64,000 nucleotides of DNA, taken from positions 3,242,716 through 3,306,715 of the forward strand of contig NW_020312935.1 in assembly GCF_003265705.1 (NCBI RefSeq), read 5' to 3'. Below, one piece after another: positions 46,575-56,545 of this stretch. The translations under genes and the position numbers were made by a program. This DNA comes from Callorhinus ursinus (taxonomy: Eukaryota; Chordata; Mammalia; Carnivora; Otariidae). Below the pieces are notes generated by a model. The model saw only the letters and a list, made by a program, of their open reading frames with translations. It had not been told where the DNA came from and ran no database searches. The first letter of the stretch is position 1; the number at the start of each line of letters is the position of its first letter.

Positions 46575-46712
46575 TATTTACTTTTTTATTGTGTGAATAT
46601 ATATATACACACACATACATATATATATATAACATAAAATTTGCCACTTTTAGTGTACAATTCAATGGCATTAATTATATTTGCTATGTTGTACAACCAT
46701 CTAGCTGCCCGG
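46575..46712 (-). mobile_element. L1 3' UTR fragment, antisense
   Basis: 'aacataaaatttgccacttttagtgtacaattcaatggcatta' and 'tgttgtacaaccatcta' match the reverse complement of a mammalian L1 3' UTR. The adjacent TA/CA repeat at 46594-46632 lies at its terminal A-rich side. Confidence 0.85.
46594..46632. repeat. TA/CA simple repeat
   Basis: 'gaatatatatatacacacac' followed by a further TA array. Confidence 0.9.
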
Positions 46713-47214
46713 TTTTAACCCTCATTTTAATGTCTTTGTTAGAATTGACTTTCATATTTCGAATTGCTTTTTTAAAACTTCCTCTAATACAGCCCCTCCC
46801 TCTTCCTATGTTTTATCTTCTACCATCTTTGTCAGGTCCTTGGTCTCATTTACAGCCTAATCATGTGTGTTATCTCATATGTGGGGGACCAGATTTCTGT
46901 GTCAACAGGACTTTCTTTCCTTCTTCAGTTCAGCTTACCGTTGCCCAGTACTGGAAGCTACTACATTAAACTATGGAGAGCTACAAGTTAAAAAAATAAT
47001 CCATTCTTACTAGGAAAAATGTAGACTCTTGGTTTCAGGATCCTCTGGGACCCATCATGGGTTATCTAAAGTACCAAAAATTATTAGCCTGATGTCTTAG
47101 TGGAAGTACTCAGGATATTAATTCACCAGTTGTATATAATTCCCAAGTTAGTCTCTTATGCCAAACAGTGACTAATTAAGCTGTGGATAATGTCATGCTG
47201 CAAGCGTGATAAAA
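46713..47214. other. No gene seen
   Basis: Unassigned. The 133-codon frame 46568-46969 begins in the TA/CA repeat and L1 3' UTR and is judged fortuitous. Confidence 0.5.
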
Positions 47215-47467
47215 CAATAATGATGATGGTAATAACAATAGCTAACACTGAGCGCTGCTAGGTGCCAAGCATGGTTCTAAGGCTGTTATGTGCATTACTT
47301 GAGGTAGTCATCATAATAATCCTATGGCACATATACAATTATTAGCCTATTTTATAGATGAAGAAACCAAGACTCAGAGAGGTAAATTACATGGGCAAAG
47401 ATTATAGGATTTGAAACCAAGCAAATGGATCCCAGAGCCTTACTCTTAGTCACCACACTATTTAAGA
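47215..47467 (-). mobile_element. MIR, near full length, antisense
   Basis: 'aataacaatagctaacactgag', 'gtgccaagcatggttctaag', 'attttatagatgaagaaacc', 'aagactcagagaggtaaatta' and 'tcttagtcaccacacta' are in antisense MIR order. Confidence 0.95.
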
Positions 47468-47849
47468 GGAGAACCCAACAGAATGCTTTACTCTTGTGTC
47501 CATTCTAGGAGGCTGGTTGCTCCAGGTGAAAACAAAGAGAAATAGGTTAGGAACAAGAATAACACACACACACACATACACACACCTTTATTTCTTTGGG
47601 GTTCAGTGAGGGGTGGGGCATGGAGCTGGGAGAATTAGCCTGTCAGTAATCAGTTAATAAGTGCTAAAATAAAGGCATTTGGAAAAAAATATCATGGCAC
47701 TTTAGTTGGTAGAAGATTATTTTTAGCTACTAGCAGGAAGGAGTTGAGTACACAATATAGAGCCATCAAAGGTTCTGCAGCACAAAAGGAATATAATGAA
47801 AGCTATGCTTTTAGGAAAATCAAACTGCCATCGGTGACTATTACGGCCT
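47468..47849. other. No gene seen
   Basis: Unassigned apart from the CA repeat. Confidence 0.55.
47561..47586. repeat. (CA)n repeat with one interruption
   Basis: CA units with a single TA step. Confidence 0.93.
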
Positions 47850-48780
47850 GGAAGGAGGAAAGACTCAAGGTGGAAAGGCCACTTTAGAGATGTCTGTAGG
47901 AACCCAGAGGACAGGCAGTGAGGGCTGGAACGAGGGCAGCGACCATGCGCATGGAGAGTCTGGGAGAGGCTCTGTAGAGGAAGGCCAGAGGGGTGGATAT
48001 GAAGGGTCAAGTTGACCAAGATTCCGATCCAGGTGAGTGACAGGATGGAGTCTCATGAAGAGAAATGGGAGAGCTGGGAGGAGAAGAGTGTCTGGGAGGG
48101 AAGTGCAGGCACAGAATTTGAAGCTCTGGCAAGATGCATAGGGACACTGTTGAGGAACCTGAGTATGAGAGGGAAGTTAGAGTGGGGACCTAGAGTTTCT
48201 GCAGAGCATGGAGAGTCAAAATCGTGGAAATGGAGAAGAATGTTAAGGGAGAATGTAGAGTCAAATCAAGAGCGATAAAGACAGGATCCTGGGGGAACAT
48301 TTACATTTAGAGGCAATAAGAAGTCAGAAAGGATCAAGTCAGACAGATAGGAAGAGAATTGAGAACATCATGGCCTAGAAGCCAAAGGAAGAGAATATCT
48401 GGAGAATGAGGGGGTGACAGACAAGGCGAAAGTCATGGAAGGCAAGATGAGGCACTGGAGGAGAAGGGCCTTTCCTCCTTCAACACTTAAAGACGGGAGG
48501 AGAGGACGAAGAGAACTAGAGATGTGGGGATGGTGAGAGGAGGAGCCCTTCGGGAGCTCATGGGGGAAAGCCAACCGGCAAACAGCCAGAGCACGGGCAG
48601 CATGGAAGTTCTCGATCGAAGTGCAACAGGGTTGCAATAAACACAGTGAGCAGTGACATGGAGTCAACAGAAGGACAATGAAAGATACTGGGGGGAATGA
48701 GGGCCACCTGATGTTGGATGGCACATACGGTGGATGAACTGGCTCAGTTCTATGACTTTTAAAAAACTGCACTGAATAGG
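47850..48780 (-). mobile_element. Purine-rich tract, possibly antisense L2-type LINE
   Basis: About 930 bases in which the plus strand is strongly purine-rich ('gagaaatgggagagctggga', 'gaggagaagagtgtctggga'). The phrase 'aggcagtgagggctggaacgagggcag' resembles the reverse complement of an L2/CR1-type reverse-transcriptase segment. Its 134-codon minus-strand frame (48368-48772) shows no clear domain. Assignment is weak. Confidence 0.35.
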
Positions 48781-49469
48781 CAGGGGAGCATACATGTAGA
48801 AGCAGCAGCTGGTGGAGTTCACTCTGGTTTGGGAGTTAAAATATATGGCCCACTGAGTGACAAGGGGTCGAGGTCACTAAGGAATGGATAGAAAGGCCAG
48901 AGGACTGAGAGGAAAACATTGGCTGGTATGATGGCCTTGGAGGCTCAGCTCTCCCTTTAAGAGAACCTGCTCTGAAAGCGTAACGGACTGACAGCCTCCA
49001 GTAGTCTTTGCACTTTTGGATTCACCCAATATTCGTCCCAGGCCAGGCTGCTTCCAGGCTGCTCCAGTGAGGACTAAACTTGGTGGAGGTACTAAAATGG
49101 GCCACCCTTCCCCAAGTGGGACTCTTCTCACATTTAAGTTTCCTTGGTGACTCCTGTTGGCTTGGGTGAAATTCTTCTCTGACCTTCCTGCAGTCTGAGG
49201 CTCTTCCTCCACAATCCCTCCTCCCTTTCTCCTTTCACAGGTATTAGAACTGCCTGGCAGTTTGAAGATTCTTCCTGCCTGACTCCCTCTCACTTTATGT
49301 TTCCCAGGCATTTCCCCCAGTAAATCCCTCACATGTCTAATTCTATTTTAGCTTCTGCTTTTTTGGAAGTCCTGAATGGACACATGTGGGCTTGCTATTA
49401 TTAGTGGAGGGCCCAGTGAATGGAAGATGTGGGCAATGAGGTAGCTACAAAGATGTGTAGATGATGTTC
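48781..49469. other. No gene seen
   Basis: Contains a 151-codon minus-strand frame (48877-49332) without a recognisable domain, signal peptide or homologue. It could in principle be an exon, but nothing supports this. Confidence 0.5.
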
Positions 49470-49690
49470 ATGTGATTCTTTTTTGAATTATAGACTCACA
49501 GGAAGATGCAAAAATAGTACAGAGATTTCCCCTGTACCCTTCACCCTGCATTCTCCAGTGATAACATCTTATGTAATTAAAACCAAGAAATTGATACTGA
49601 TATAATATTGTTAACAAGTTCACATGAGTTGGAGTAATCTATTTCTCATTACGTTTCTGTCCACATCATAGATATATTGATCTCATCTCC
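49470..49690 (-). mobile_element. L1 3' UTR relic, antisense
   Basis: 'gaattatagactcacaggaagatgcaaaaatagtacagag', 'cccctgtacccttcaccctg' and 'ataacatcttatgtaattaaaacc' recall the antisense 3' UTR of an old L1 subfamily. Confidence 0.7.
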
Positions 49691-49825
49691 ATTGCAAAAG
49701 GCCACTTAAGTAACAGTTCCCTTCCAAGTCAACCAGCTCTATAACCACAAAGTTTGTAAATGCATAAATAAAGTCATTAGGTGGAGGGACAAATAGGAAA
49801 TGACATACACCAAGAAGAGAGCTCC

Positions 49826-49877
49826 CCATCCATCCATCTATCCATCCATCCACCCATCCATCCATCCATCCATCCAT
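49826..49877. repeat. (CCAT)n microsatellite
   Basis: About thirteen CCAT units with CTAT and CACC interruptions. The minus-strand frame here is a run of Met-Asp-Gly-Trp translations of the array. Confidence 0.96.
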
Positions 49878-50841
49878 GTTTGCCAAGCTTTTCCTAAGTT
49901 TCAGGAACTATATGCTGCATCTACTGCATTAGGATACTGATATCAATGGTAGCAGCAGCTACCACACCTCTGTTTGGATTAAGATGCAACGAGGAGCACA
50001 GATATATAGTTGTTTTCTGGGCAAAGGATAACCAGATCTGTCCTATGATCATTTTCACCTAAGCAGTAATTCAACTGGTAGCAACCACATGCTCAACAGC
50101 CAGGATCATGCCTTTTTATGAGTCACTGTGAAGCGCCAAGTGCATTTGATATATACTTCATATGCAAAATAACAAGTCAGTGAACCTAGAAGTATTGGAT
50201 TCAGTATTCGAGACATTAAATCCAACTTATGCTGTTCTAGAAGCAAGACAAACAAATAAATCAACCCCAAATCAAATAAAGCCCACATCCATCCCCGGCC
50301 AGCAGTGGGTGTTGTCTGGAATGCTCTTTATGGGCGAGTGGTTCTCTCACGAAGGGGCACTTGTTAGTATTTTACCTGATACATCACATCCAATGCCTTG
50401 CCTGTGATTTGGGAGGAGAGTTTTATATCTGACCCACAGCAGACAGCAGGAACACTATGTTCTTAAAACTCCACTTCCCTTTATTTGATGCCAGAAAATA
50501 GTATCTGGTGAAGCTCTGGAGCAGAACAACAGTCACCCCACTGAGCAATTAGACTGGTCCTGGTGGGAAGTCTCTGCAGGCAGTACTGGGAGACACTATT
50601 TGTATTTCAAAGCCAGGATTTAGTTGTCCTTTAAGATAGAAGTCTCTTCAGGGCTGCCTGTGACTCCTTGAGGGTTTAGGCACACAACCTAGAAAGCCTG
50701 AAATGCCATGGATGCCGTTCTGGCAACTGTGAAAAGCACAGTCGAATGCTTTTCTGATTCACAGTCCAGAGCTTTGAGCATGGTCTGGTGCTGTCTGATT
50801 TGGGATCTCTGGGCACAGCCCCTTCTCTGCAGAAGTCTGCC

Positions 50842-51026
50842 ATCTTGGTTCCACACACAAACATGATTGACCTCCATCCACATCCCCTTAGTCACTTCAC
50901 AGTGATGACATCCTTGGGAGCAAAGCCCAACCCCCCAGAGCAAAAGACTGATGGCAAAGCCACTATAAGATGAGAAGGCAATAACTCTGACATCTCTGGG
51001 AGTGATCTTGGTTCCACACACAAACA
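50842..51026. repeat. 22-bp perfect direct repeat pair, 163-bp period
   Basis: The sequence from ATCTTGGTTCCACAC to ACAAACA occurs identically at 50842-50863 and 51005-51026. The 141 bases between them have no A tail, inverted repeats or known retroelement body. Confidence 0.93.
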
Positions 51027-51353
51027 AGATCCCATTTTGAATAGAGTCTAGAGGAGATGCTATCCTCTAATGGTCATTTCCAAAAGGATTTTACTCTCAT
51101 TCAGTTGCAGCCAAGGGGAGGAGAGCCAAGGAGCCCATGCAAGACACCTAGATCTGGCCAATGAAGTGTCGAGGGGAGGACTGAGCCAAAGGGGAAGACA
51201 CAGAGCCAAGAAGCAAAAGGTAAAACAGCCATCCTAACAAGCCGACCTTGTTAATTCCTTCATGAATACAAGTGATTCCAGCCAGTGGCTGCCTTCCCCA
51301 GACCTGGCTCATCACATCCCACGTAAACAGAATGATGCTTACAGTGGTTAGGA

Positions 51354-51535
51354 CAGTGGTTCTCAAACATTACTGTGCATCCAGTTTACCTGAGGAGTTT
51401 CTTAAAAAGGCAGATTTCTGCTCTTCAGCCTCAGAGATTGTGACTTGGTAGGTCTGGGATGGGACTTGAGAAATGTACATTTTTAGCAAGCACTCCAGTG
51501 ATAGAAGCAGATGTATTGCCCAACATATTTTGAAG
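51354..51535 (+). mobile_element. MER5-type hAT MITE
   Basis: Starts CAGTGGTTCTCAAACATTAC, with 'tgtgcatccagtttacctga', 'taggtctgggatgggacttg' and 'aagcactccagtgat' in MER5 order. The right terminal repeat is not preserved. Confidence 0.9.
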
Positions 51536-51594
51536 TCACTGCCTTTCAATATTCCTGAGGGTGTGATATTAAGAAGTTTAGAGAAATACTTTCC

Positions 51595-51700
51595 AATTAA
51601 TCCGGCCCAAACCTCTCATTTTGCAGATGAGGAAACTGAGAGCTTAGATAACCTTCTCAAGGTCACTCAGCCGGTTAAATGTGGAAAGTCAGGACTAGAA
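51595..51700 (-). mobile_element. MIR-family fragment, antisense
   Basis: 'cattttgcagatgaggaaactgagagc' and 'tctcaaggtcactcagccgg' are the antisense MIR core. Confidence 0.8.
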
Positions 51701-52617
51701 GCAAAGACTAGTTACTGTGCCTTTTGCATTTACTATACCGTATGGTTTGTGGAAACTCCTCTCCTTTAGGTCCAGTTGGATATATACGTACATCAGTAGA
51801 AATTAGAATATGTCTGGATTATTTCAAACTATTTTATATCCTTTGAAGCAACTGGTAAGGGCTTCAGTGTTGCCAAAGCAAACATTCAGAAAGAAATCGT
51901 ACTTACCCTCTTGAAAATCAATGGTGAAGAAGATGACAGAAGGAACTCATAGTTGTCCTCTGAACAACCACAATGTCTGGGTTCCCCCAAATCAGGGCCT
52001 GTGATAAAACAAAGAGTAAACAGTTGCAAGAAACTGTATTTATTCCTGATGTTGCATTAACATAATAAGTACTTTTCCATAAGCTGTGCTAGAATCCAGT
52101 GAGATTTAAGTGTCATAATTATGCTCTTCATCTTTAGGTTAATTTCTCACTTTACTTTGTGTGGCCACGGTAAATTGAAGCTGAAGGGTTCTGTGTCTCA
52201 GCAAATTCGGGATGTGTCTTGACAAGGGCCACTGGAAGATTTGTCCATTGTTGTTTGAAGACCCCTCTGATATGCGCCACCAGGCTCTGAGAACTTCCCA
52301 CTCACTTGTTTTCTGGTTCTTCTCTTTATATATGAAAGTGAAACTGAGTAGACCCTCATTTCATATGAATGGGGAATCAAAGAAATTATGCCAAGGATTG
52401 TGACTAGATCTTCACAATTTAAGAGGTTGCCCTCATTCATTGACTTGTTCATTCATTCATTCAGTAAATATTTATGAAGACCTTTTATATACCAGGCCCT
52501 TGTTCTGCTCAGTAGTGTATTTTTACCCAGTGGGAAGCTGATTGGCTAGAATGAGGGTAAATACCCATCACCAGTTATGCAAGTCATTTAATAGAAAGGC
52601 TGTGGTCTTACAACATC
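51701..52617. other. No gene seen
   Basis: Unassigned; a short ATTC repeat at 52448-52464 precedes 'agtaaatatttatgaagacc', which may be a minor retroelement trace. Confidence 0.5.
52448..52464. repeat. (ATTC)4 repeat
   Basis: Four ATTC units followed by 'agtaaatatttatga', a pattern also seen at the ends of some old LINE copies. Confidence 0.75.
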
Positions 52618-52690
52618 ATGTGTTGTAGAGGCAAGAGCACTCAACTGGGAATCAGGAGGTCCAGTTTAAATTCGGGCCACTCTGATAGAG
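52618..52690 (+). mobile_element. MIR-like head fragment, sense
   Basis: 'gtagaggcaagagcactcaactgggaatcaggaggtccag' matches the tRNA-like head of a MIR subtype. It stops where the MER20-type element begins. Confidence 0.65.
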
Positions 52691-52916
52691 CAGAATTTCT
52701 CAACCTTGACACTACTGAAATTTGGAGCCAACTAATTCTTTGCTGTGGGAGACCTATCCTGTACATCATAGGATGTTTAGCATCATCACCATCATTATTA
52801 GATGCCATTAGTGTCTCCTAGTTGTGGCAATCAGACATGTCTCTAGACATTGCCACCACCAAATGTCTCCTGTTGGGGGGAAGGGGAGCAAAACTGTCCC
52901 CGGTTGAGAATTACTG
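52691..52916 (-). mobile_element. MER20-type hAT MITE, antisense
   Basis: Ends CAGAATTTCTCAACC and, inward from the right, CAGTAATTCTCAACC form terminal inverted repeats. The interior ('aattctttgctgtgggagac', 'ataggatgtttagcatcatc', 'tctctagacattgccaccac') is in MER20 order. The immediate 8-bp flanks no longer match. Confidence 0.92.
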
Positions 52917-52929
52917 GATCTACTAACTA

Positions 52930-53160
52930 CTAGTTTTGAGCACCTATTAGCGCAATGCAGTAGAGCTTTATATACATCATATTCAGTCTTGAAACCAGCG
53001 TTTCAAAGTAAGCAATACTATCCCCCATTTTACACATGGTGAAATTGAAGTCCACAGATGTTAAGCAAACAATCCCAATAATATACAACTGGCAAGCGTT
53101 AGAGATTTGAACCCAGGATTTTGAATCTTAAGGCTCATGTTCATTGTTCCCTACTTTTTC
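52930..53160 (-). mobile_element. MIR, antisense
   Basis: 'tttgagcacctattagcgca', 'cccccattttacacatggtg', 'agatttgaacccaggatttt' match antisense MIR from the 3' side to the head. Confidence 0.85.
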
Positions 53161-53164
53161 CTTT

Positions 53165-53930
53165 TGCTATGACATATTTTAAACACTCAAAAAAAGCAGA
53201 GAATAATCTAAAAACACCGATGTACTTAGTACTCTGAATTTAACAAATGTTAATATTTTTGTCATAGTTACTTTATATCTTTTTTTTTTTTTTTAGCGAT
53301 AAAGGGTTACAAATACAGATGAATCCCCCTTTTAGACATTTTCACTCTGTTCCTCTCACTTCCTTTCCAAATAACCATTCTATTGAAGCTGGTACCATAT
53401 ACTCCCTGGGAAAGATTTCATACTCCTTTTACACGTATGTATGTTCACAAACCATATACAGCATTCCCAAAAATGCACAGAAAGGGTACATCTCCTTCTG
53501 CAATTTGCTTTCTTTACTCAACATTATGTTTTTGAGTTTTTTCTATGTTAAAACTATAGTTGTAATACTTTTATTTTAATTACAGTATTGTAGGAAATGG
53601 CCACAATGTGTTCAACCATTCCCCTCTTGGTGGGCATTTAGTGTGTCTCCCATTGTTACTATCACCAAGTGCAGGGCTGGGAATGCAGCTGTGTATGTGT
53701 AAGAGTTTCTCTAGGACACATATCTCAAAACGGGATTGCTGGGTTGCAGGCTGTGCACATCTTCAACTGTGTTAAATATTGCCAAATCGCTCCACAAAAT
53801 GATTGCACTAAATTACACTCCCTCCAACAGACTGTAAGAGTTTTCATTTCTTTACATCCCTGCCAATGCTCAGTATTTTCAAACCTTATGTTTGCCAGCC
53901 TGATTAGGGAGAAATAGCATATAATTATTA
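53165..53930 (-). mobile_element. L1 3' region relic, antisense
   Basis: Plus strand: 'tgacatattttaaacactca' and a T15 run, then 'ttgctttctttactcaacat', 'cccctcttggtgggcattta', 'gggattgctgggttgcaggc', 'atattgccaaatcgctccac' and 'ttacatccctgccaatgctc'. This is reverse-complement L1 ORF2/3' sequence of an old subfamily. No intact frame. Confidence 0.85.
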
Positions 53931-54154
53931 TTTCAAAACCTTGTGTTCTTAACCACTCCTCTTACTGTCTACACTGCTGGAAGCTTCAGTTATGTAAAAC
54001 GGAGAAAATACCTTTGCCTACTCATATGAGTCGTAATAAATCCTGCTGGTGTAGTACGTGAGTATATTTTGTAAATATCAAGCACCACTTTCGTGCATTG
54101 CTGGTGGTGGGAGAGAGTATTTGCAGTTTCGATAGCAGGTAATTTGACAAAATC

Positions 54155-54440
54155 TACCAAAATTTCAAATATGCATGTATTTCTTTTAACTTAAAAAAAT
54201 CTCAGAATTACACAAAACTCATAAAAATAGTGAAAAGAATTCTTGGTGTGACCCAGATTGTCAAAACGTTAATGTTTCAAAATATTTGCACTATAATTCT
54301 CAGTCTCTTTCTCCTTCTCTTCCATTCTCCTTCTTCCATCCTGTATATATGGATATCTGTAAACATCTGTAAGTGTACACACATATACATTATCTTTCCA
54401 AAATGATTTAGCATAAATACACACAGTTTTGTGATACTTT
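54155..54440 (-). mobile_element. L1 3' UTR relic, antisense
   Basis: 'cagaattacacaaaactcat', 'catcctgtatatatggatat' and 'acacacatatacattatctt' resemble an antisense L1 3' UTR similar to the copies at 49.5 and 53.2 kb. Confidence 0.55.
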
Positions 54441-54609
54441 TATGATTTAACTTCTCTATCTGTGATATGGCTATAATAGTAACCTAAAATCCAGAGGAAG
54501 GGAAATTGAGGCAGGAGTGAAAACACAGGTGCCAAGCTACTATGACTGTTAGCCATGACACATTCTCACATTAATGTGAATTTAAGAAATATCTGTTGAA
54601 TGAAAGAAC

Positions 54610-54632
54610 GGGTGGGTGGGTGGATGGATGGA
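54610..54632. repeat. (GGGT)/(GGAT) repeat
   Basis: Three GGGT-type units followed by GGATGGATGGA. Confidence 0.88.
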
Positions 54633-54801
54633 CAAAATTATAAGAAAAGGAAGACGAGAGGAGAATTATGTTTAACCACTTGAGTTTCAGGAAAAGAACT
54701 TTTAAAAGCGCAGGGATACATTAAGGAACAGTCCTAAGGTAAATAAGCTTTAATGCACTGTTGTCATTCAATACTTCCTGTAAGAATTGTCATGCTGCAG
54801 G

Positions 54802-55050
54802 CAGGCCCCACAGCCTAGCAGTTAAAACGATGGGTTTTGGAGTCAGGGAACTGTGTTCATATTCTGGCTCTGCTACACTAGCTCTGTGACATGGGGCAAG
54901 TTATTTAACCAATTTGTGCCTCAGTTGCCTATCCTGTAAATTGGGACTTCTCGGATAGCTGTGAGGATCACATGTCATGAGTTATTACCTGTAAAGCACT
55001 TAAAACTGTGCTGACACATGATACAGTCAACAGATATAAGCTATAATTTG
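54802..55050 (+). mobile_element. MIR, near full length, sense
   Basis: 'cctagcagttaaaacgatgg', 'attctggctctgctacacta', 'ctctgtgacatggggcaagtt', 'tgcctcagttgcctatcctgtaaattggga' and 'gtaaagcacttaaaactgtg' follow the MIR consensus throughout. Confidence 0.96.
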
Positions 55051-55054
55051 TTTT

Positions 55055-55862
55055 TATCTTTATTTTATTATGGTAAGGCCATTTAGTATGAGATCTACTC
55101 TCTTAACAAAATTTTAAGGGTACAATAAATACATTTTATTGTTTACTATAGTCACAATGTTGCATAGTGGATCTCTAAAATGTATTCATCTTGCATGAGG
55201 GAAACTTTACACTCACTGATTTGCAAGTCCTCAAGGCAACTACCATTATATTCTCTGCTCCTATGAGTTTGACTACGTTAGACAGCTCATATAAGTGGAA
55301 TCATGGCAGTATTTGTCCTTCTGTGACTGGCTTATTTCACTTAGTATCATGTCTTCTAGATTTATCCATGTTGCTGCATATTGCAGATTTTTTTTTAAGG
55401 CTGAATAATGTTCCATTGTGTGTATAAACTACATTTTCTTTATCCATTCATCCATAAAAGGATATTTAGGCTATTTCTATGTCTTGACTACTGTGAATAG
55501 TGCTGCAATGAACACAGGAGTGCTAATATATTTTCGGGATCCTGATTTCAATTCTTTTCAATAAATATCCAGAAGTAGGATTGCTAGATCACATGAAAGT
55601 TCTATTTTTAATTTTTTTTTAAGAAACCTCAACTGTTTTCTTTTCCTTCTTTTTTTTTAAGATTTTATTTTTAAGAAATCTGTATCCCCAATGTGGGACT
55701 CAAACTCACAACCCTGAGATCAAGAGTCACATGCTCTACCGACTGAGCCAGCCAGGGGTCCCTCTAGTGTCTTCCATAGGGGCTGTAACATTTTACCTTC
55801 CCACCAACAATGCACAAATTTTCCGAATTCTCTACATCTTCCCCAATACTTGTTGCTAAGTT
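55055..55862 (-). mobile_element. L1 ORF2-3' UTR relic, antisense
   Basis: Plus strand: 'gagatctactctcttaacaa', 'gactggcttatttcacttag', 'gctgaataatgttccattgtg', 'actactgtgaatagtgctgc', 'aaatatccagaagtaggatt', 'cttccataggggctgtaaca' and 'cccaccaacaatgcacaaat'. It is one L1 copy split by the CanSINE at 55650-55762. Confidence 0.93.
55650..55762 (-). mobile_element. CanSINE, short older subtype, antisense, inside L1
   Basis: T tail, 'aagattttatttttaagaaa', 'caatgtgggactcaaactca', 'agatcaagagtcacatgctc' and 'gagccagccaggggtccc'. Collinear L1 sequence on both sides shows it inserted into the L1. The target duplication is unclear. Confidence 0.93.
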
Positions 55863-56044
55863 ATAATTCTTATTATCATGAAATTTTAGAGCTAGAAGGG
55901 ACCTCAGAGATGATCTAATTTGTGTCTCTTATTTCCCAGGTGATGAGAGATAAAAATGGAGCTCGAGGAGAAAAAGTGGTGGTGCAACATGGCATAGTCA
56001 ACCAAAGCAGATTCAACCTTAGAACATCAGTGGTGGGATTGCCA

Positions 56045-56545
56045 GCTGTGTTATACTGTAAATGACTGCAGGCTCCTTGTAGATCCCCCCATCAAGGGGA
56101 TAAGTCTATATCCCCACTCCTGGAATGTAGTGGAATTGAGGCTGTGTGAGATCTGAGCCTCAGCCTCAAGGGGTCTTGCAGCTTCTGCTCTCACTCTCTT
56201 GGACACTGCTGCTCTGTGACAAGGCTTGGGTTAGCCTGTGGGAGGATGAGAGACCACACGGAGTGCAGACAAGAAGTCCCGGCAGAGGCCCTCTTAGACC
56301 AACAACCAGTTGGCCAACTGCCAGACACGTGAGTGAGATGCCCCCTCCCCAGATCATCCAACTCCAGCCAAGCCACCAGCAGACCACAAAAATCAATTGA
56401 GTTGGTCCAGACCAGCAGAGCTACCCTAGCTATCCAGCCCTCCCTGCCATCCCACGGAACTGTGAGCTAAAAATTAAATATTTGATGTTTTAAGCCACTA
56501 ACTTTGAGAATGGTGTTTTATACAGCAAAAAATGATAACGAACTC
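56045..56545 (+). mobile_element. MLT1-type LTR (ERVL-MaLR)
   Basis: The interior 'ccccactcctggaatgtagt' and the 3' end 'ctgtgagctaaaaattaaat', 'tgttttaagccactaacttt', 'gttttatacagcaaaaaatgataac' match MLT1-type LTRs, with the final polyadenylation-side region best preserved. The left edge is approximate. Frames of 84 and 76 codons inside it are not viral genes. Confidence 0.75.

Larger units (their letters stand above)
49691..51353. other. No gene seen; microsatellite and direct repeat
   Basis: Contains the CCAT array at 49.83 kb and a 22-bp direct repeat at 50.84/51.0 kb. Minus-strand frames at 50676-51027 both begin with the same residues because each starts in one copy of that direct repeat. 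Confidence 0.55.

Noticed and set aside
48877..49332. 151-codon minus-strand frame
   Set aside because: No motif, signal or homologue recognised; borders a purine-rich tract that reduces stops.
49826..49877. Short regularly repeated units considered as a CRISPR-like array
   Set aside because: Units are 4 bp without spacers; this is a microsatellite in a vertebrate genome.
49683..49886. Met-Asp-Gly-Trp repeat protein
   Set aside because: Direct translation of the (CCAT)n microsatellite.
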